NCBI GenBank assembly: GCA_964601325.1
Contig: CAZRNA010000010.1
Coordinates: 1-38,170 of the forward strand
Source: CAVPLU01 sp964601325
Lineage (GTDB): Archaea > Thermoproteota > Bathyarchaeia > 40CM-2-53-6
Direction of reading: 5' to 3'
Length of the DNA: 38,170 nt
The first letter of the stretch is position 1; every line of letters begins with the position of its first letter. Both the position numbers and the translations under genes were made by a program. The notes beneath the pieces are model-generated. The model was not told where the DNA came from, searched no databases, and saw only the letters and a program-made list of their open reading frames with translations. Positions 13,281 to 22,150 of this stretch are shown here, piece by piece.

Positions 13281-15917
13281 TTGGTAAGGGATAGCACGCA
13301 CTCGGCCGGGACCACGGACGGCCACCCATTCGGTACGATAAAGCAAATTCGAAAGCGTGACGGACGACTCGTCACCTTCGACCAGAACAAGATCACAGCC
13401 GCCCTATCGAGAGCCATCACTCAAACGATCGGGAAGGACTCGGCCCTAGCCCAACGGCTATCCGACCAAGTTGTGAAGATCCTTGAAGAGAAATTCGACG
13501 GGCGCACCATTCCCACAGTAGAAGAAGCTCAGGACACAGTCGAAAAGATACTGCTCGAAAACGGTCAAGCCAAGACAGCTAAGTCATACATCCTATACCG
13601 ACAGAAGAGAGCAGAGGTAAGGAAAGAGAAACAGCGCATACTCGAGAAGGAGGAGATTGATGAGGTCGACAAGCGCTTCGACCTGAACGCCCTCCGTGTC
13701 CTGAAGGCGAGATACCTCAGGAAGGATACTGACGGCAAACTCATCGAGACTCCGAAACAACTGTTTGAAAGAGTCGCAATTCACGCGTCTCTTCCGAGCC
13801 TACTCTACGATGAGGCAGCCTTCGATGGATCCGGCAAAACCCCGGAGCATCCTCGGGAAGATTTCGACCCTGTCGCAAACGAAGGCAAGCTCTCGATCGG
13901 CAAGTATACGCTCAACAGGTTCCACCTCGAAGCGCTGAAACGATTGTATGACCGCTTCAACGGCGAAGGACGAGCGAAGCTTCGTTGGAGCGACTTCCTC
14001 GCTCATCTCCGCGAAGGAAAGTTCAACAATCATGAGGCCGAAGTGAGATCGTTCAACGATCTGATGGTCTCAAAGCGGTTCATGCCTAACACGCCGGCCG
14101 TTGCCAACTTTGGAAATGTCCTCGGAATGGGATCCGCCTGCTTTGTGCTCGACGTTGAAGACTCCATCGAGAGCATCATGGATGCACTCAAGAAAACCGC
14201 GATAGTTTTCAAGGCAGGAGGCGGGATGGGTTACAACTTCTCGAAGCTGAGACCCGAAGGCGACTATGTCAGCTCCACTTCAGGCATTGCCTCAGGCCCG
14301 ATAAGTTTCATGACTCTTTTCGACACGATGACGGAGGTCATCAAGCAGGGTGGAATACGACGCGGCGCCAACATGGGAATACTCAACAGCAATCACCCTG
14401 ACATCGAGAAGTTCATCACCGCAAAGAAAGGAAATCGCGCGCTGAGGAACTTCAACCTGTCCGTTCTCATCATGCCAGATTTCTGGGAGTACTACGAGAA
14501 AGACAAGCCTTACCCGCTCGTGAACCCTCGCACGAAAGAGGTTGTGCGAACAACCAACGCCAGACGACTCTTCGACATGATCGTTTTCCAAGCCTGGGAA
14601 AGCGCAGAACCAGGCGTCATATTCCACGACCAAGTGAACAAGTACAACCCGTTCCTCAAATCGCTTGGGCCAATAGTCACAACGAACCCATGTGGAGAGG
14701 TGCTTCTCTATCCGAACGAGTCATGCAATCTCGGCAGCGTCAACGTCTGGTCATTCGTCAAGGAAGAGTCCGAAGGACAGATCCAACTTGATTGGGACGC
14801 ATTGAAGCAGACGGTTGAGTTGGCGACTCGTCTCCTCGACAATGTCATCGACGTGAACAAGTTCCCATTGAAGGAGATCGAGGAGATGACCTTGTCCACG
14901 CGGAAGATAGGCCTCGGCGTAATGGGCTTAGGCGACCTCCTCTTCGAGATAAAGAAGTCCTACAATAGTGAGGACGCTCGCGAGTTCATGGAACGGCTGA
15001 TGGAATTCATCAACTACCACTCCAAGCTGGCGTCAATACAACTCGCGAAAGAAAGGGGACCGTTCCCTTACTATGACAGGAGCTTCTATCCTGAGGGAAG
15101 ACTCCCGTTCAAGGGGTTCGACCAGAAGGATAGATGGAGACTTCCATGGGACAAGGTCGCGCAAGAGATCAAGAAGTCAGGCCTGAGGAACAGCTACACA
15201 ACCGTGATCGCGCCAACTGGCAGCATCTCGATGATTGCCGGCTGCAGCAGCGGAATCGAGCCCGTCTACAGTCTCGTCTATGAGAAGAACGTGAAGGTTG
15301 GAAGCTTCTACTACGTTGATCCGGTCTTCGAGAAGATAATGACGGCACAGGGACTCTACGATGAGGAATTGATCAGAGACATTAGCGGTGCAGGCGGCAG
15401 CGTTCAGGACATTAACTACATTCCAAGCAACATCAAGCGAACCTTCGTCACAGCCATGGACATTACTCCCGAAGATCACATTCGAGCCTTGGCTGCCTTC
15501 CAGAAGTGGGTGGATTCCTCGATATCGAAGACTAACAACTTCCCCGCCGACGCCACCGTCGACGACATGAGGGAGAGCTACCTGCTTGCCTACAAGCTAG
15601 GCTGCAAAGACGTGACGGTGTTCAGGGACACCTCAATCAAGGGCCAAGTGCTGGTCACGCCTGGAAGGGCGGAGAAGGGCGAGAACCCAGCAGGCACGGG
15701 AAAGCCGCCGGGTGGAACGCGGGCCGTCGCAACGGGAACAAGGCAGCGCCTGCAGGTTCTGGCGATCGGTGCGCCCATAGCCAGCCCGGATTCAAACTAC
15801 TTGGCGAGGGCCCAGAATGGCGAGAAGCCAAGCTACTGCCCACAATGCTACGGATTCGTCGTCTTCCAAGAAGGATGCTACATTTGCCCCGAATGCGGCT
15901 GGGGCGCCTGCAGTTAG
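13281..15917 (+). CDS. nrdJ: Class II (adenosylcobalamin-dependent) ribonucleotide reductase
   Basis: This enzyme makes deoxyribonucleotides using adenosylcobalamin as radical source and works with or without oxygen. The 878 residues start with an ATP-cone regulatory domain (about 15-105, IKQIRKRDGRLVTFDQNKI). The barrel has the first redox cysteine C287 (GSACFVLD), the radical cysteine C471 with its Asn and Glu (NPCGE) and NESCNLGSVN after it. The tail is a zinc ribbon (YCPQCYGF ... CPECGWGACS) that reduces the active site in many class II enzymes. A Gly/Pro/Thr-rich linker near 790-830 separates them. The start is TTG at 13281; no better start exists in frame. No intein or split is present. 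Confidence 0.93.
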   Translation: MVRDSTHSAGTTDGHPFGTIKQIRKRDGRLVTFDQNKITAALSRAITQTIGKDSALAQRLSDQVVKILEEKFDGRTIPTVEEAQDTVEKILLENGQAKTAKSYILYRQKRAEVRKEKQRILEKEEIDEVDKRFDLNALRVLKARYLRKDTDGKLIETPKQLFERVAIHASLPSLLYDEAAFDGSGKTPEHPREDFDPVANEGKLSIGKYTLNRFHLEALKRLYDRFNGEGRAKLRWSDFLAHLREGKFNNHEAEVRSFNDLMVSKRFMPNTPAVANFGNVLGMGSACFVLDVEDSIESIMDALKKTAIVFKAGGGMGYNFSKLRPEGDYVSSTSGIASGPISFMTLFDTMTEVIKQGGIRRGANMGILNSNHPDIEKFITAKKGNRALRNFNLSVLIMPDFWEYYEKDKPYPLVNPRTKEVVRTTNARRLFDMIVFQAWESAEPGVIFHDQVNKYNPFLKSLGPIVTTNPCGEVLLYPNESCNLGSVNVWSFVKEESEGQIQLDWDALKQTVELATRLLDNVIDVNKFPLKEIEEMTLSTRKIGLGVMGLGDLLFEIKKSYNSEDAREFMERLMEFINYHSKLASIQLAKERGPFPYYDRSFYPEGRLPFKGFDQKDRWRLPWDKVAQEIKKSGLRNSYTTVIAPTGSISMIAGCSSGIEPVYSLVYEKNVKVGSFYYVDPVFEKIMTAQGLYDEELIRDISGAGGSVQDINYIPSNIKRTFVTAMDITPEDHIRALAAFQKWVDSSISKTNNFPADATVDDMRESYLLAYKLGCKDVTVFRDTSIKGQVLVTPGRAEKGENPAGTGKPPGGTRAVATGTRQRLQVLAIGAPIASPDSNYLARAQNGEKPSYCPQCYGFVVFQEGCYICPECGWGACS

Positions 15918-15961
15918 ACCACGCAGAAGCCCAGTTCTGTTTCTGGAACGAAGACGGCACG

Positions 15962-17245
15962 TCACTTGGCTCGAATGGCATCCTGCCCATTCATGTAGGA
16001 TCTGAGAACCTCAGGGATAGCTATCGAGCCGTCGCCTTGCTGCAAGTTCTCCATGATCGCTATCAGAGTCCTCTCGGTAGCCACGAAGGTGCTATTGAGC
16101 GTGTGCACATACTCGGTCGGGTCGCTTGTCCTGTCTCTGTACCTGACATTTGATCTGACGGCTTGGTATGATGTGCAGTTGCTGCAGGATACTGCTTCTC
16201 TGTAGGTGTTCTGTCCTGGCAGCCAGACCTCAAGGTCATATTTTTTGGCGGCAACGGTTCCGAGATCTCCGCTGCAGACGTTGACCACTCTGTAAGGTAG
16301 CTTCAAGGCTTGGAAGAGTTCCTCGGCGTTTGCGATGAGTTTCTCATGTTCTTTCCACGAGTCTTCGGGTCTGCAGAAGACGAACTGTTCGACTTTCTCG
16401 AATTGGTGGACCCGGAAGATCCCCTTTGTATCCCGCCCGTGAGCTCCCGCCTCTTTCCTGAAGCATGGACTGACTCCGCCATACCTCAGCGGCAGGGTCT
16501 TGCCGTCGAGGATCTCACCAAAGTGGAATGCGTTCAACGCGTGCTCAGATGTTGCGAGTAGGTAAAGGTCTTCGCCGTCGATCTTGTAGATGACATCCTC
16601 GAAATCTGAAAGCGCAACTGCGCCTGAGAGAACCTCTCTCTTCAGAAGGTACGGCGGCTGCATGACTGTGTAGCCCTTCTGTGCTATGAAGTCGAGCGCG
16701 TAGCCAATCAGAGCATAATTGAGCCTTACCAGATCTTTCTTGAGATAGTAGAATCTGGCGCCAGCTACTCTGGCGGCTCTTTCGAAGTCGACTAGGTCGA
16801 GCTTGGTCGCAAGATCAATGTGATCCAAAGGCTTGAAGGGAAACTGCGGTGGCGTGCCCCACTTCCTAATCTCGACGTTGTCATGTTCGTCTTTTCCTGT
16901 TGGGACGCTCTCGTGCATGATGTTTGGAAGTTGCATCAGGGTCTGGTTGATTCTCTCTCGAACGTTCCCTGCTTCCTGCTCCAATTCTCGGATCTTGCTA
17001 GGGATGGCCTCCGCTTCACGCATTACAGGTGCTGCATCTTGTCCCTGTTTTCGTAGCTTTGCGATCTGTTCTGTCAGCTTGTTCCGCTGTTGCCTCAGAC
17101 CGTTTGCTTGAACCTGCAGTGACCTCCATTTCTGGTCGTTCTGCAGCAGCTCGTCAACCCAAGCAAGTTTGTCGACGGCTCCGCGGTGTTGTAGGTCTGC
17201 CTTGACAGTGTCTGGATGTTCGCGAATGAATTTCATCTCAAGCAT
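15962..17245 (-). CDS. serS: Seryl-tRNA synthetase
   Basis: SerS charges tRNA-Ser with serine. The 427 residues have the N-terminal coiled-coil arm (about 30-105, LQVQANGLRQQRNKLTEQI) that recognises the long variable arm, then the class II core: motif 2 in SPCFRKEAGAHGRDTKGIFR and motif 3 region (YREAVSCSNCTSYQAVRSNV). It is the common bacterial/archaeal type, not the rare methanogenic form. ATG 17245 follows AGGAG with 11 bases between; ATG 17236 (MKFIREHP) is an alternative. An imperfect palindrome AGTCG-TT-CGACT (17303-17314) lies about 60 bases upstream. The 3' end faces the nrdJ end with a 44-base gap. Confidence 0.93.
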   Translation of the reverse strand: MLEMKFIREHPDTVKADLQHRGAVDKLAWVDELLQNDQKWRSLQVQANGLRQQRNKLTEQIAKLRKQGQDAAPVMREAEAIPSKIRELEQEAGNVRERINQTLMQLPNIMHESVPTGKDEHDNVEIRKWGTPPQFPFKPLDHIDLATKLDLVDFERAARVAGARFYYLKKDLVRLNYALIGYALDFIAQKGYTVMQPPYLLKREVLSGAVALSDFEDVIYKIDGEDLYLLATSEHALNAFHFGEILDGKTLPLRYGGVSPCFRKEAGAHGRDTKGIFRVHQFEKVEQFVFCRPEDSWKEHEKLIANAEELFQALKLPYRVVNVCSGDLGTVAAKKYDLEVWLPGQNTYREAVSCSNCTSYQAVRSNVRYRDRTSDPTEYVHTLNSTFVATERTLIAIMENLQQGDGSIAIPEVLRSYMNGQDAIRAK

Positions 17246-17341
17246 GCGTGTTGCGCTCCTGTTGATCCCTTCGCATCATCAAGGTACGGTCTTACTGAAT
17301 GAAGTCGTTCGACTCGTATGAAAGTCTTCCATCGAACTCCG

Positions 17342-18757
17342 TCATTTCAATGCGGGTTTCATATGTGATTTGTGCGCACCCTTGATCGCGCTCGTCACAA
17401 GGGTGGAAGACTTTGAGACGAGCTGTTTCAGTCTCTTCGGCGTGCGCCCTTCACAATAGATTCTGATCTTACCCTCAGTTCCTGACTTCCTAACCAGTAT
17501 CCAGCTCTCGTCGCGGAAGTTGACTCTGACGCCATCAAAAGTCCAGACTTCGCTGACATCTTTCTGTGTCGTCAGGCCCTGCGCGATCTTCCCCATGACG
17601 GCATCCTTCGACTCGTCTGGGCATCGGAAGAAGAATCTCTTCTGAGGATTCTCGGGTATTCCCCGGAAAAGCGAACTAACCGGGCCTTTCGCTTCATCCA
17701 GGCTCTGAACGAGTCTACATGCGGCGTAGACGGCGTCTCCCCAGAATCCCCAAGTGGGGTCTATGATCTTCCAAGGTTCACAGCACAATCTGATGTTCCT
17801 CCGGTTCTCCTCATCGAGTAGAGCATGAGTCTTCCCCAGCCTGGTCCGCTCGACCGTCCCTCCTGATGAACGAGCGACTATGTAGATACGTGAAGAGGTG
17901 TCCACGCTCGTGATGATTCTACCCGGCCCATTCTCCGCGAGCAGCAGGCGAGCAAAGAAGGCAAGCACGGTGTCATTATTGACGTACCTGCCTTTCTCGT
18001 CTATCACCGCTAAACGATCACCGTCACCATCATGAGCTATTCCCAAGTCAGCCTTGAGGCTACGCACTGAATGGCATGCTCTGACAAGGTGCTCAGGAGT
18101 CGGCTCTGCCGGCCTTCCTGGGAAGCGCCCATCAGGATGAGCGTTCAACGAGATGACTTCGCAGCCTAGCTTCGACAAGATCAACGGCGTCAGATTGTAC
18201 GTGGTACCGTTCGCACAGTCCACCACCACCCTTAGCTTACGTCGTAATGTTCCCACGCGATCCAGAATCCGCTGACTGTACATATCAACGAGATCAGGTG
18301 ATGCGATCTGCCCACCTACACGATCCCAGGGGACGTCTGTGAACTGGCGTTCTGCGATGAACCGTTCAAGGATTTGCTCTTCTTCGGGAATGTACTCTCT
18401 TCCCTCGTGCGAGTAGCATTTCACCCCATTATCTTCCGGAGGGTTATGGGACGCGGTGACCATGATGCCTGCGTTGGCTCCGACAGCTCGGGTGCCGAAG
18501 GCTAGAACCGGTGTCGGCAGTATTCCAGCGTCGACCACGTCAATGCCTCCTCCCAAGAGGCCGCCGAGTAGGATTGCTTTCAGCTCGGGTGAGGTGGTTC
18601 TATAATCCGAGCCTACAACGACTTGACCTTCATTCGCGAACATTGTACTCATTGCTCGCGCCAGATCAAGCACAAACTTCTCTGTTACTTTGTTCCGAAC
18701 GTTTCCGCGTATGCCGGAGGTCCCGAAGAGTTTAGGAACATTCGACGCCTCTTTCAA
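17342..18757 (-). CDS. Phosphoglucosamine / phosphohexose mutase
   Basis: The enzyme moves phosphate between the 6 and 1 positions of a hexose or glucosamine. The 471 residues show the four expected loops: KLFGTSGIRG near the N-terminus, the phosphoserine loop VTASHNPPEDNG (about 100-111), the metal loop HDGDGDRLAV (about 241-250) and the phosphate-binding RKSGTEGKIRIY near the end. The substrate (GlcN-6-P, Man-6-P or Glc-6-P) cannot be set from sequence alone. The start is TTG at 18757, preceded at 7 bases by AGGTG, which overlaps the permease stop at 18768, so the gene is translationally coupled to the ABC exporter. That suggests a link to envelope glycans. Confidence 0.87.
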   Translation of the reverse strand: MKEASNVPKLFGTSGIRGNVRNKVTEKFVLDLARAMSTMFANEGQVVVGSDYRTTSPELKAILLGGLLGGGIDVVDAGILPTPVLAFGTRAVGANAGIMVTASHNPPEDNGVKCYSHEGREYIPEEEQILERFIAERQFTDVPWDRVGGQIASPDLVDMYSQRILDRVGTLRRKLRVVVDCANGTTYNLTPLILSKLGCEVISLNAHPDGRFPGRPAEPTPEHLVRACHSVRSLKADLGIAHDGDGDRLAVIDEKGRYVNNDTVLAFFARLLLAENGPGRIITSVDTSSRIYIVARSSGGTVERTRLGKTHALLDEENRRNIRLCCEPWKIIDPTWGFWGDAVYAACRLVQSLDEAKGPVSSLFRGIPENPQKRFFFRCPDESKDAVMGKIAQGLTTQKDVSEVWTFDGVRVNFRDESWILVRKSGTEGKIRIYCEGRTPKRLKQLVSKSSTLVTSAIKGAHKSHMKPALK

Positions 18758-18767
18758 GTTTCGACAC

Positions 18768-19826
18768 CTATTCGATTTTCTTGCGGAACACAGCCATTGC
18801 CAAGCCGAGCATAAGAATCGTATACGCTGAGAGGAAGATGAAGTCTCTTGCCACCACCTCTAAGCCAGCTCCCTTGACTATGATCGATCTGAGTGCGTGA
18901 ATCATGTACGTGAGTGGTAGAACATAGGATATGGGTTGCACCAGCGGAGACATAGCCTCGATCGGATAGAACGTGCCTGACAGGAATATCATGATGTAGA
19001 TCACTGGCATTATCGTCTGTACAGCCTGCATCTGAGTCCTCGACCCCGCAGAGACGAGCGTGCCCAAGCTCAAGGACGCGGTCAGAAACACGGCTAGGAA
19101 CAGCGCAATCAGGAAAACACTCCCTCGGACTACAAGGTTGAAGGCATACACAGCCACAACAAGCATCGTTGTTGCGCTCAAAAAGCCGAATCCCATGTAA
19201 ACGATCAACTTCCCGAACAATATCTCAAAGCTGCTGACGGGCGTCGCGATGAGTTGCTCTATCGTGCCTCTCTCCCGTTCCCCCGCAATCGCCATGGAAA
19301 TCAGAATCATAGGAAATATCTGGAGAAAGATTCCAACGATAGCGGGCGCGATGAAGTCGATGTACCTGAGCGATGGATTGTACAACACCAAACGTTCAAC
19401 TTGAACACTCAGCTTCGGCGTGAAGCCAAGTGCTATTCCCTGCACAACCGGAACTACTGCCCCTGCCGAGACAGGATCTGAACCATCGACCATCAGATAG
19501 ACAATGGCTTTGGAGGCTTTCAGGTCATCCTCGAACGTTGAAGGAATGACGATTACTACCTTCGCTAGGCCATCTCGCACGAGCGCTTCCGCTTGCGGCT
19601 CGTCATTCTCGTAATATCTGATCCGAAGCGTATCGCTCACCTTTAGCGCATCAATGAATTCCTGACTCAGTGGGCCTCCGTCTTTGTTGACGATGACAGT
19701 GGTGATGTGTTTGACTTCACCAGTGAAAGCAAGCCCAACTATCGTCATCAATAGAAGAGGCATGAAGAGGGTAAGGGCGAAGACGCGACGATTCCTGATG
19801 AGGTGCGTCACCTCTTTCTTCGTCAT
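18768..19826 (-). CDS. ABC-2 type exporter permease
   Basis: The 352-residue protein has one N-terminal hydrophobic segment (FALTLFMPLLLMTIVGLAF), a soluble external region of about 120 residues, then five further segments, the ABC2_membrane_3 layout of YhgE/YbhR-like permeases. RTQMQAVQTIMPVIYIMIFLSGTFYPIEAM is a typical conserved stretch. It partners the ATPase 14 bases upstream and is coupled to the mutase downstream. ATG 19826 is used because an in-frame stop lies 11 codons upstream. The exported substrate is unknown; family members export drugs, lipids or polysaccharide parts. Confidence 0.85.
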   Translation of the reverse strand: MTKKEVTHLIRNRRVFALTLFMPLLLMTIVGLAFTGEVKHITTVIVNKDGGPLSQEFIDALKVSDTLRIRYYENDEPQAEALVRDGLAKVVIVIPSTFEDDLKASKAIVYLMVDGSDPVSAGAVVPVVQGIALGFTPKLSVQVERLVLYNPSLRYIDFIAPAIVGIFLQIFPMILISMAIAGERERGTIEQLIATPVSSFEILFGKLIVYMGFGFLSATTMLVVAVYAFNLVVRGSVFLIALFLAVFLTASLSLGTLVSAGSRTQMQAVQTIMPVIYIMIFLSGTFYPIEAMSPLVQPISYVLPLTYMIHALRSIIVKGAGLEVVARDFIFLSAYTILMLGLAMAVFRKKIE

Positions 19827-19840
19827 CAGGAGAAGTCTGT

Positions 19841-20785
19841 CTAGAGCCGTGTTCTTTCACCAGCTTCTTCAACGAGTTTGATGAAAACGTCCTCTAGGCT
19901 CGGTTGAATCTGTTTTACTTGCAGGACCTCGACTCCGCGTTCTCTAAGCAACGATGTGAGTCTTGGAATGGCGGAGGCTGCGTCCTCAACGATCAACTCG
20001 ATGCCCCCGTCGGAAGCGTGGACCTCCCGCACAAGTTCCGAATCCTTGAGTATTTCCCCAGTTCTTGGCAAGTCCGCTGTGACGAACTCAACTCGCTCGC
20101 CGCCGACCGCTTTTCTCTTCAGCTCCGTTGGTGAGCCCAATGACACGAGCCGCCCATAGCTGATCAAAGCGAGCCTGTCGCAGAGTTCCGCTTCATCCAT
20201 GTAATGTGTGTTGATGAAGAATGTCACGCCGCGTTTGTTGAGCTCCCTGAAATACTGCCAGAAGATTCTTCGAAGGGGCGGATCGATCCCAGCTGTAGGT
20301 TCATCCAGAATAAGCAGCTCCGGATTATGGATTAAGGACACAGCAAGGGACACTCTGCGTTTCATGCCTCCAGAGAGCTGTCCTGCATAGTGCTTGCGAA
20401 ATTCTTCCAGTCGGACTAGCTGCAGGATCTCATCTGTGCGCTTTCGTCTTTCGTCCCGTGGGACCCGATAGATGCTTCCGAAGAACTCCAGGTTCTCGTC
20501 GACGGTTAGATCGTCATAGAGCCCGTATGCCTGAGGCATGTATCCAATTCGCTGTTTCACTTCCTCAGGCTCCGTCACAACGTCGTGACCCACGACCGTT
20601 GCCGTACCTGATGTTGGCATCATAAGACCGCATAAGATCCTGACCGTTGTGGTTTTGCCTGCTCCGTTTGGGCCGAGGAATCCGAATATCTCACCTGACT
20701 CGACGGAGAGATCCATGTGGTCGACAGCGACTAGACTGCCGAACTTTTTCGTGAGGCCAGAGGTCTGCACTACGTTGCGTGTCAT
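19841..20785 (-). CDS. ABC exporter ATP-binding protein
   Basis: The ATPase carries Walker A GPNGAGKTTT, signature LSGGMKRRVSLA, Walker B LLILDEPTAGID and the H-loop THYMDEAELCD, followed by a C-terminal DUF4162-like domain (about 215-310). It energises the ABC-2 permease encoded next. The frame opens at a TTG at 20830, but the ATG at 20785 is preferred: a TATA-like TATTTAAC (20831-20838 on this strand) would start transcription near 20810, downstream of that TTG, and ATP-binding homology begins right after the ATG. The product is then 314 residues, the normal length. Confidence 0.87.
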   Translation of the reverse strand: MTRNVVQTSGLTKKFGSLVAVDHMDLSVESGEIFGFLGPNGAGKTTTVRILCGLMMPTSGTATVVGHDVVTEPEEVKQRIGYMPQAYGLYDDLTVDENLEFFGSIYRVPRDERRKRTDEILQLVRLEEFRKHYAGQLSGGMKRRVSLAVSLIHNPELLILDEPTAGIDPPLRRIFWQYFRELNKRGVTFFINTHYMDEAELCDRLALISYGRLVSLGSPTELKRKAVGGERVEFVTADLPRTGEILKDSELVREVHASDGGIELIVEDAASAIPRLTSLLRERGVEVLQVKQIQPSLEDVFIKLVEEAGERTRL

Positions 20786-20830
20786 GCGGTCTAGCCAACC
20801 CACAGGATGCAATGTCCCGGTCGTTGGCAA

Positions 20831-20838
20831 GTTAAATA
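20831..20838 (-). promoter_or_regulatory. TATA box of the ABC exporter operon
   Basis: Read on the minus strand the site is TATTTAAC, 46-53 bases before the preferred ATG at 20785. It predicts a leader of about 25 bases and argues against the TTG start at 20830. Confidence 0.45.
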
Positions 20839-20936
20839 GATAAGAATACGTCTCCCACTGTCAAGCAGATCTCCTAGACGGATGCTAGATGCAGGAGCGC
20901 TTCATCAACCGTTCTCGAAACAGAGGATAGCTCAAG

Positions 20937-21452
20937 ATGGCTTTGATCGAATTCCGAGGAACCAAGCCAAAGATCAGCCCTGGCGCGTATGTCTCCCCAA
21001 GGGCGACCCTGATAGGCGACGTTGAAATCGGCGAGGGCAGCAGCATCTGGGAGAACGCTGTGCTGCGCGCAGACATGGGCCGCATAAGAATCGGAAGACA
21101 CAGCAGCATCCAAGACAACTGCACGATACATACCGATATTGGTGGTCAATGCGTTGTGGGTGATTTCGTGACCGTCGGGCACAACGCAGTCATTCACGGA
21201 TCAATAGTGCACGATTACGTGGTTGTCGGCATGAACTCCACCCTCTTAGAGGGGTCTGAGATTGGACCCAACTCGGTCGTTGCTGCAGGATCCGTGATTC
21301 TGGAGAAAGAGAAAACGCCCCCAAAAGTCCTCTTGGCAGGTGTGCCAGCGAAACCTGTTAGGAACCTCGACACTTCAGATTTGGCGGCCATCAAGTCCGC
21401 GGCTGAAGCCTATGTCGACCTTGCCAAGTCCTACAGAGAAAAACTCTCATGA
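20937..21452 (+). CDS. Gamma-class carbonic anhydrase-like protein (left-handed beta-helix)
   Basis: The 171 residues form hexapeptide repeats (IGDVEIGEGSSIWENAVLRAD, VVGDFVTVGHNAVIHGSIV) of a left-handed beta-helix, with a C-terminal helix AAIKSAAEAYVDLAKSY. The three zinc histidines of the gamma carbonic anhydrase family appear in CTIHTD and in VGHNAVIHGS. Active enzymes interconvert CO2 and bicarbonate; short YrdA-type members without the Cam acidic loop often show little activity, and this protein is of that short type. It is divergent from the ABC exporter and ends 12 bases before the converging UbiX-type gene. Confidence 0.85.
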   Translation: MALIEFRGTKPKISPGAYVSPRATLIGDVEIGEGSSIWENAVLRADMGRIRIGRHSSIQDNCTIHTDIGGQCVVGDFVTVGHNAVIHGSIVHDYVVVGMNSTLLEGSEIGPNSVVAAGSVILEKEKTPPKVLLAGVPAKPVRNLDTSDLAAIKSAAEAYVDLAKSYREKLS

Positions 21453-21464
21453 GTTTCTCTTGGG

Positions 21465-22022
21465 CTAGTCAGTCTCGCCCCAACGTTGGAACAAGTTGTG
21501 AGGGACATTCAGTAGGTCTAAGATTCTGCCCACGATGAAGTTCACCATGTCATCGATGGACTTAGGTTTCGTGTAGAACGCTGGCATTGCGGGAAGAACA
21601 ATAGCCCCTGCCTCTGCGACAAGTAGCAGATTCCTAAGCTGAATTGTGCTCAGTGGAGTCTCTCTGGGCACCAAGATCAATTGTCTATGTTCCTTCAATG
21701 TGACATCGGCCGCTCTTGTTATGACGTTGCCTGCCAGACCGTGAGCGATTGAGGAGACGGTCTTCATGCTGCATGGAACAACTATCATTCCAGCAGTCTT
21801 CACTGAACCGCTTGAGACCGGTGAATCCAAGTCGTGCTCAGAGAATGTTCGAGTCGCCAGTTCCTCGAATTTGTGCAGGTCCTCGTTCTCCTGCTTGATG
21901 ACGTTCTTCGCCTCGTCGCTTACTAGAAGAAGCGTTTCATGTCCGCTGCGTTTCAGTTCCTCAAGTAGGCGTCTTGCATAGATGGATCCGCTTGCGCCGG
22001 TCACCGCCACAACGAACATCAT
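21465..22022 (-). CDS. ubiX: UbiX-type flavin prenyltransferase
   Basis: UbiX joins a dimethylallyl group to FMN to make the prenyl-FMN cofactor of UbiD decarboxylases. The 185 residues contain the N-terminal FMN-binding VAVTGASGSIYARRLLEEL, the central VVPCSMKTVSSIAHGLAGNVITRAADVTLKE block and RETPLSTIQLRNLL, all hallmark motifs. The start is ATG at 22022 (a second ATG follows at once). A TATA-like CATATAGC lies about 50 bases upstream. No ubiD partner is in the window, so the decarboxylase must be elsewhere. Convergent with the gamma carbonic anhydrase gene. Confidence 0.9.
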   Translation of the reverse strand: MMFVVAVTGASGSIYARRLLEELKRSGHETLLLVSDEAKNVIKQENEDLHKFEELATRTFSEHDLDSPVSSGSVKTAGMIVVPCSMKTVSSIAHGLAGNVITRAADVTLKEHRQLILVPRETPLSTIQLRNLLLVAEAGAIVLPAMPAFYTKPKSIDDMVNFIVGRILDLLNVPHNLFQRWGETD

Positions 22023-22118
22023 GAAGAGACAATCCTGCGAATCTGAGTCTTCTAATGGATAGCGCCCGCTATATGGCTTGACTCCGATGAAACGAAAATT
22101 GAGGATTCTGTGAACTCA

Positions 22119-22145
22119 AGAAAAAGGAGGGAGGGGGAGGAGGAG
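22119..22145 (-). terminator. Pyrimidine-rich terminator after the thermosome gene
   Basis: Just after the stop at 22151 the minus strand runs into an almost pure C/T tract ending in TTTTTCTTG. Archaeal transcription ends at T-rich tracts without need for a hairpin. The opposite strand is a run of G-doublets to G-quintuplets that could fold as a quadruplex. Confidence 0.5.
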
Positions 22146-22150
22146 CTAGT

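Noticed and set aside
12930..13346. 138-residue reverse frame across the gap before nrdJ
   Set aside because: It is Arg-rich with no motif, runs over the nrdJ promoter and start, and has no ribosome site.
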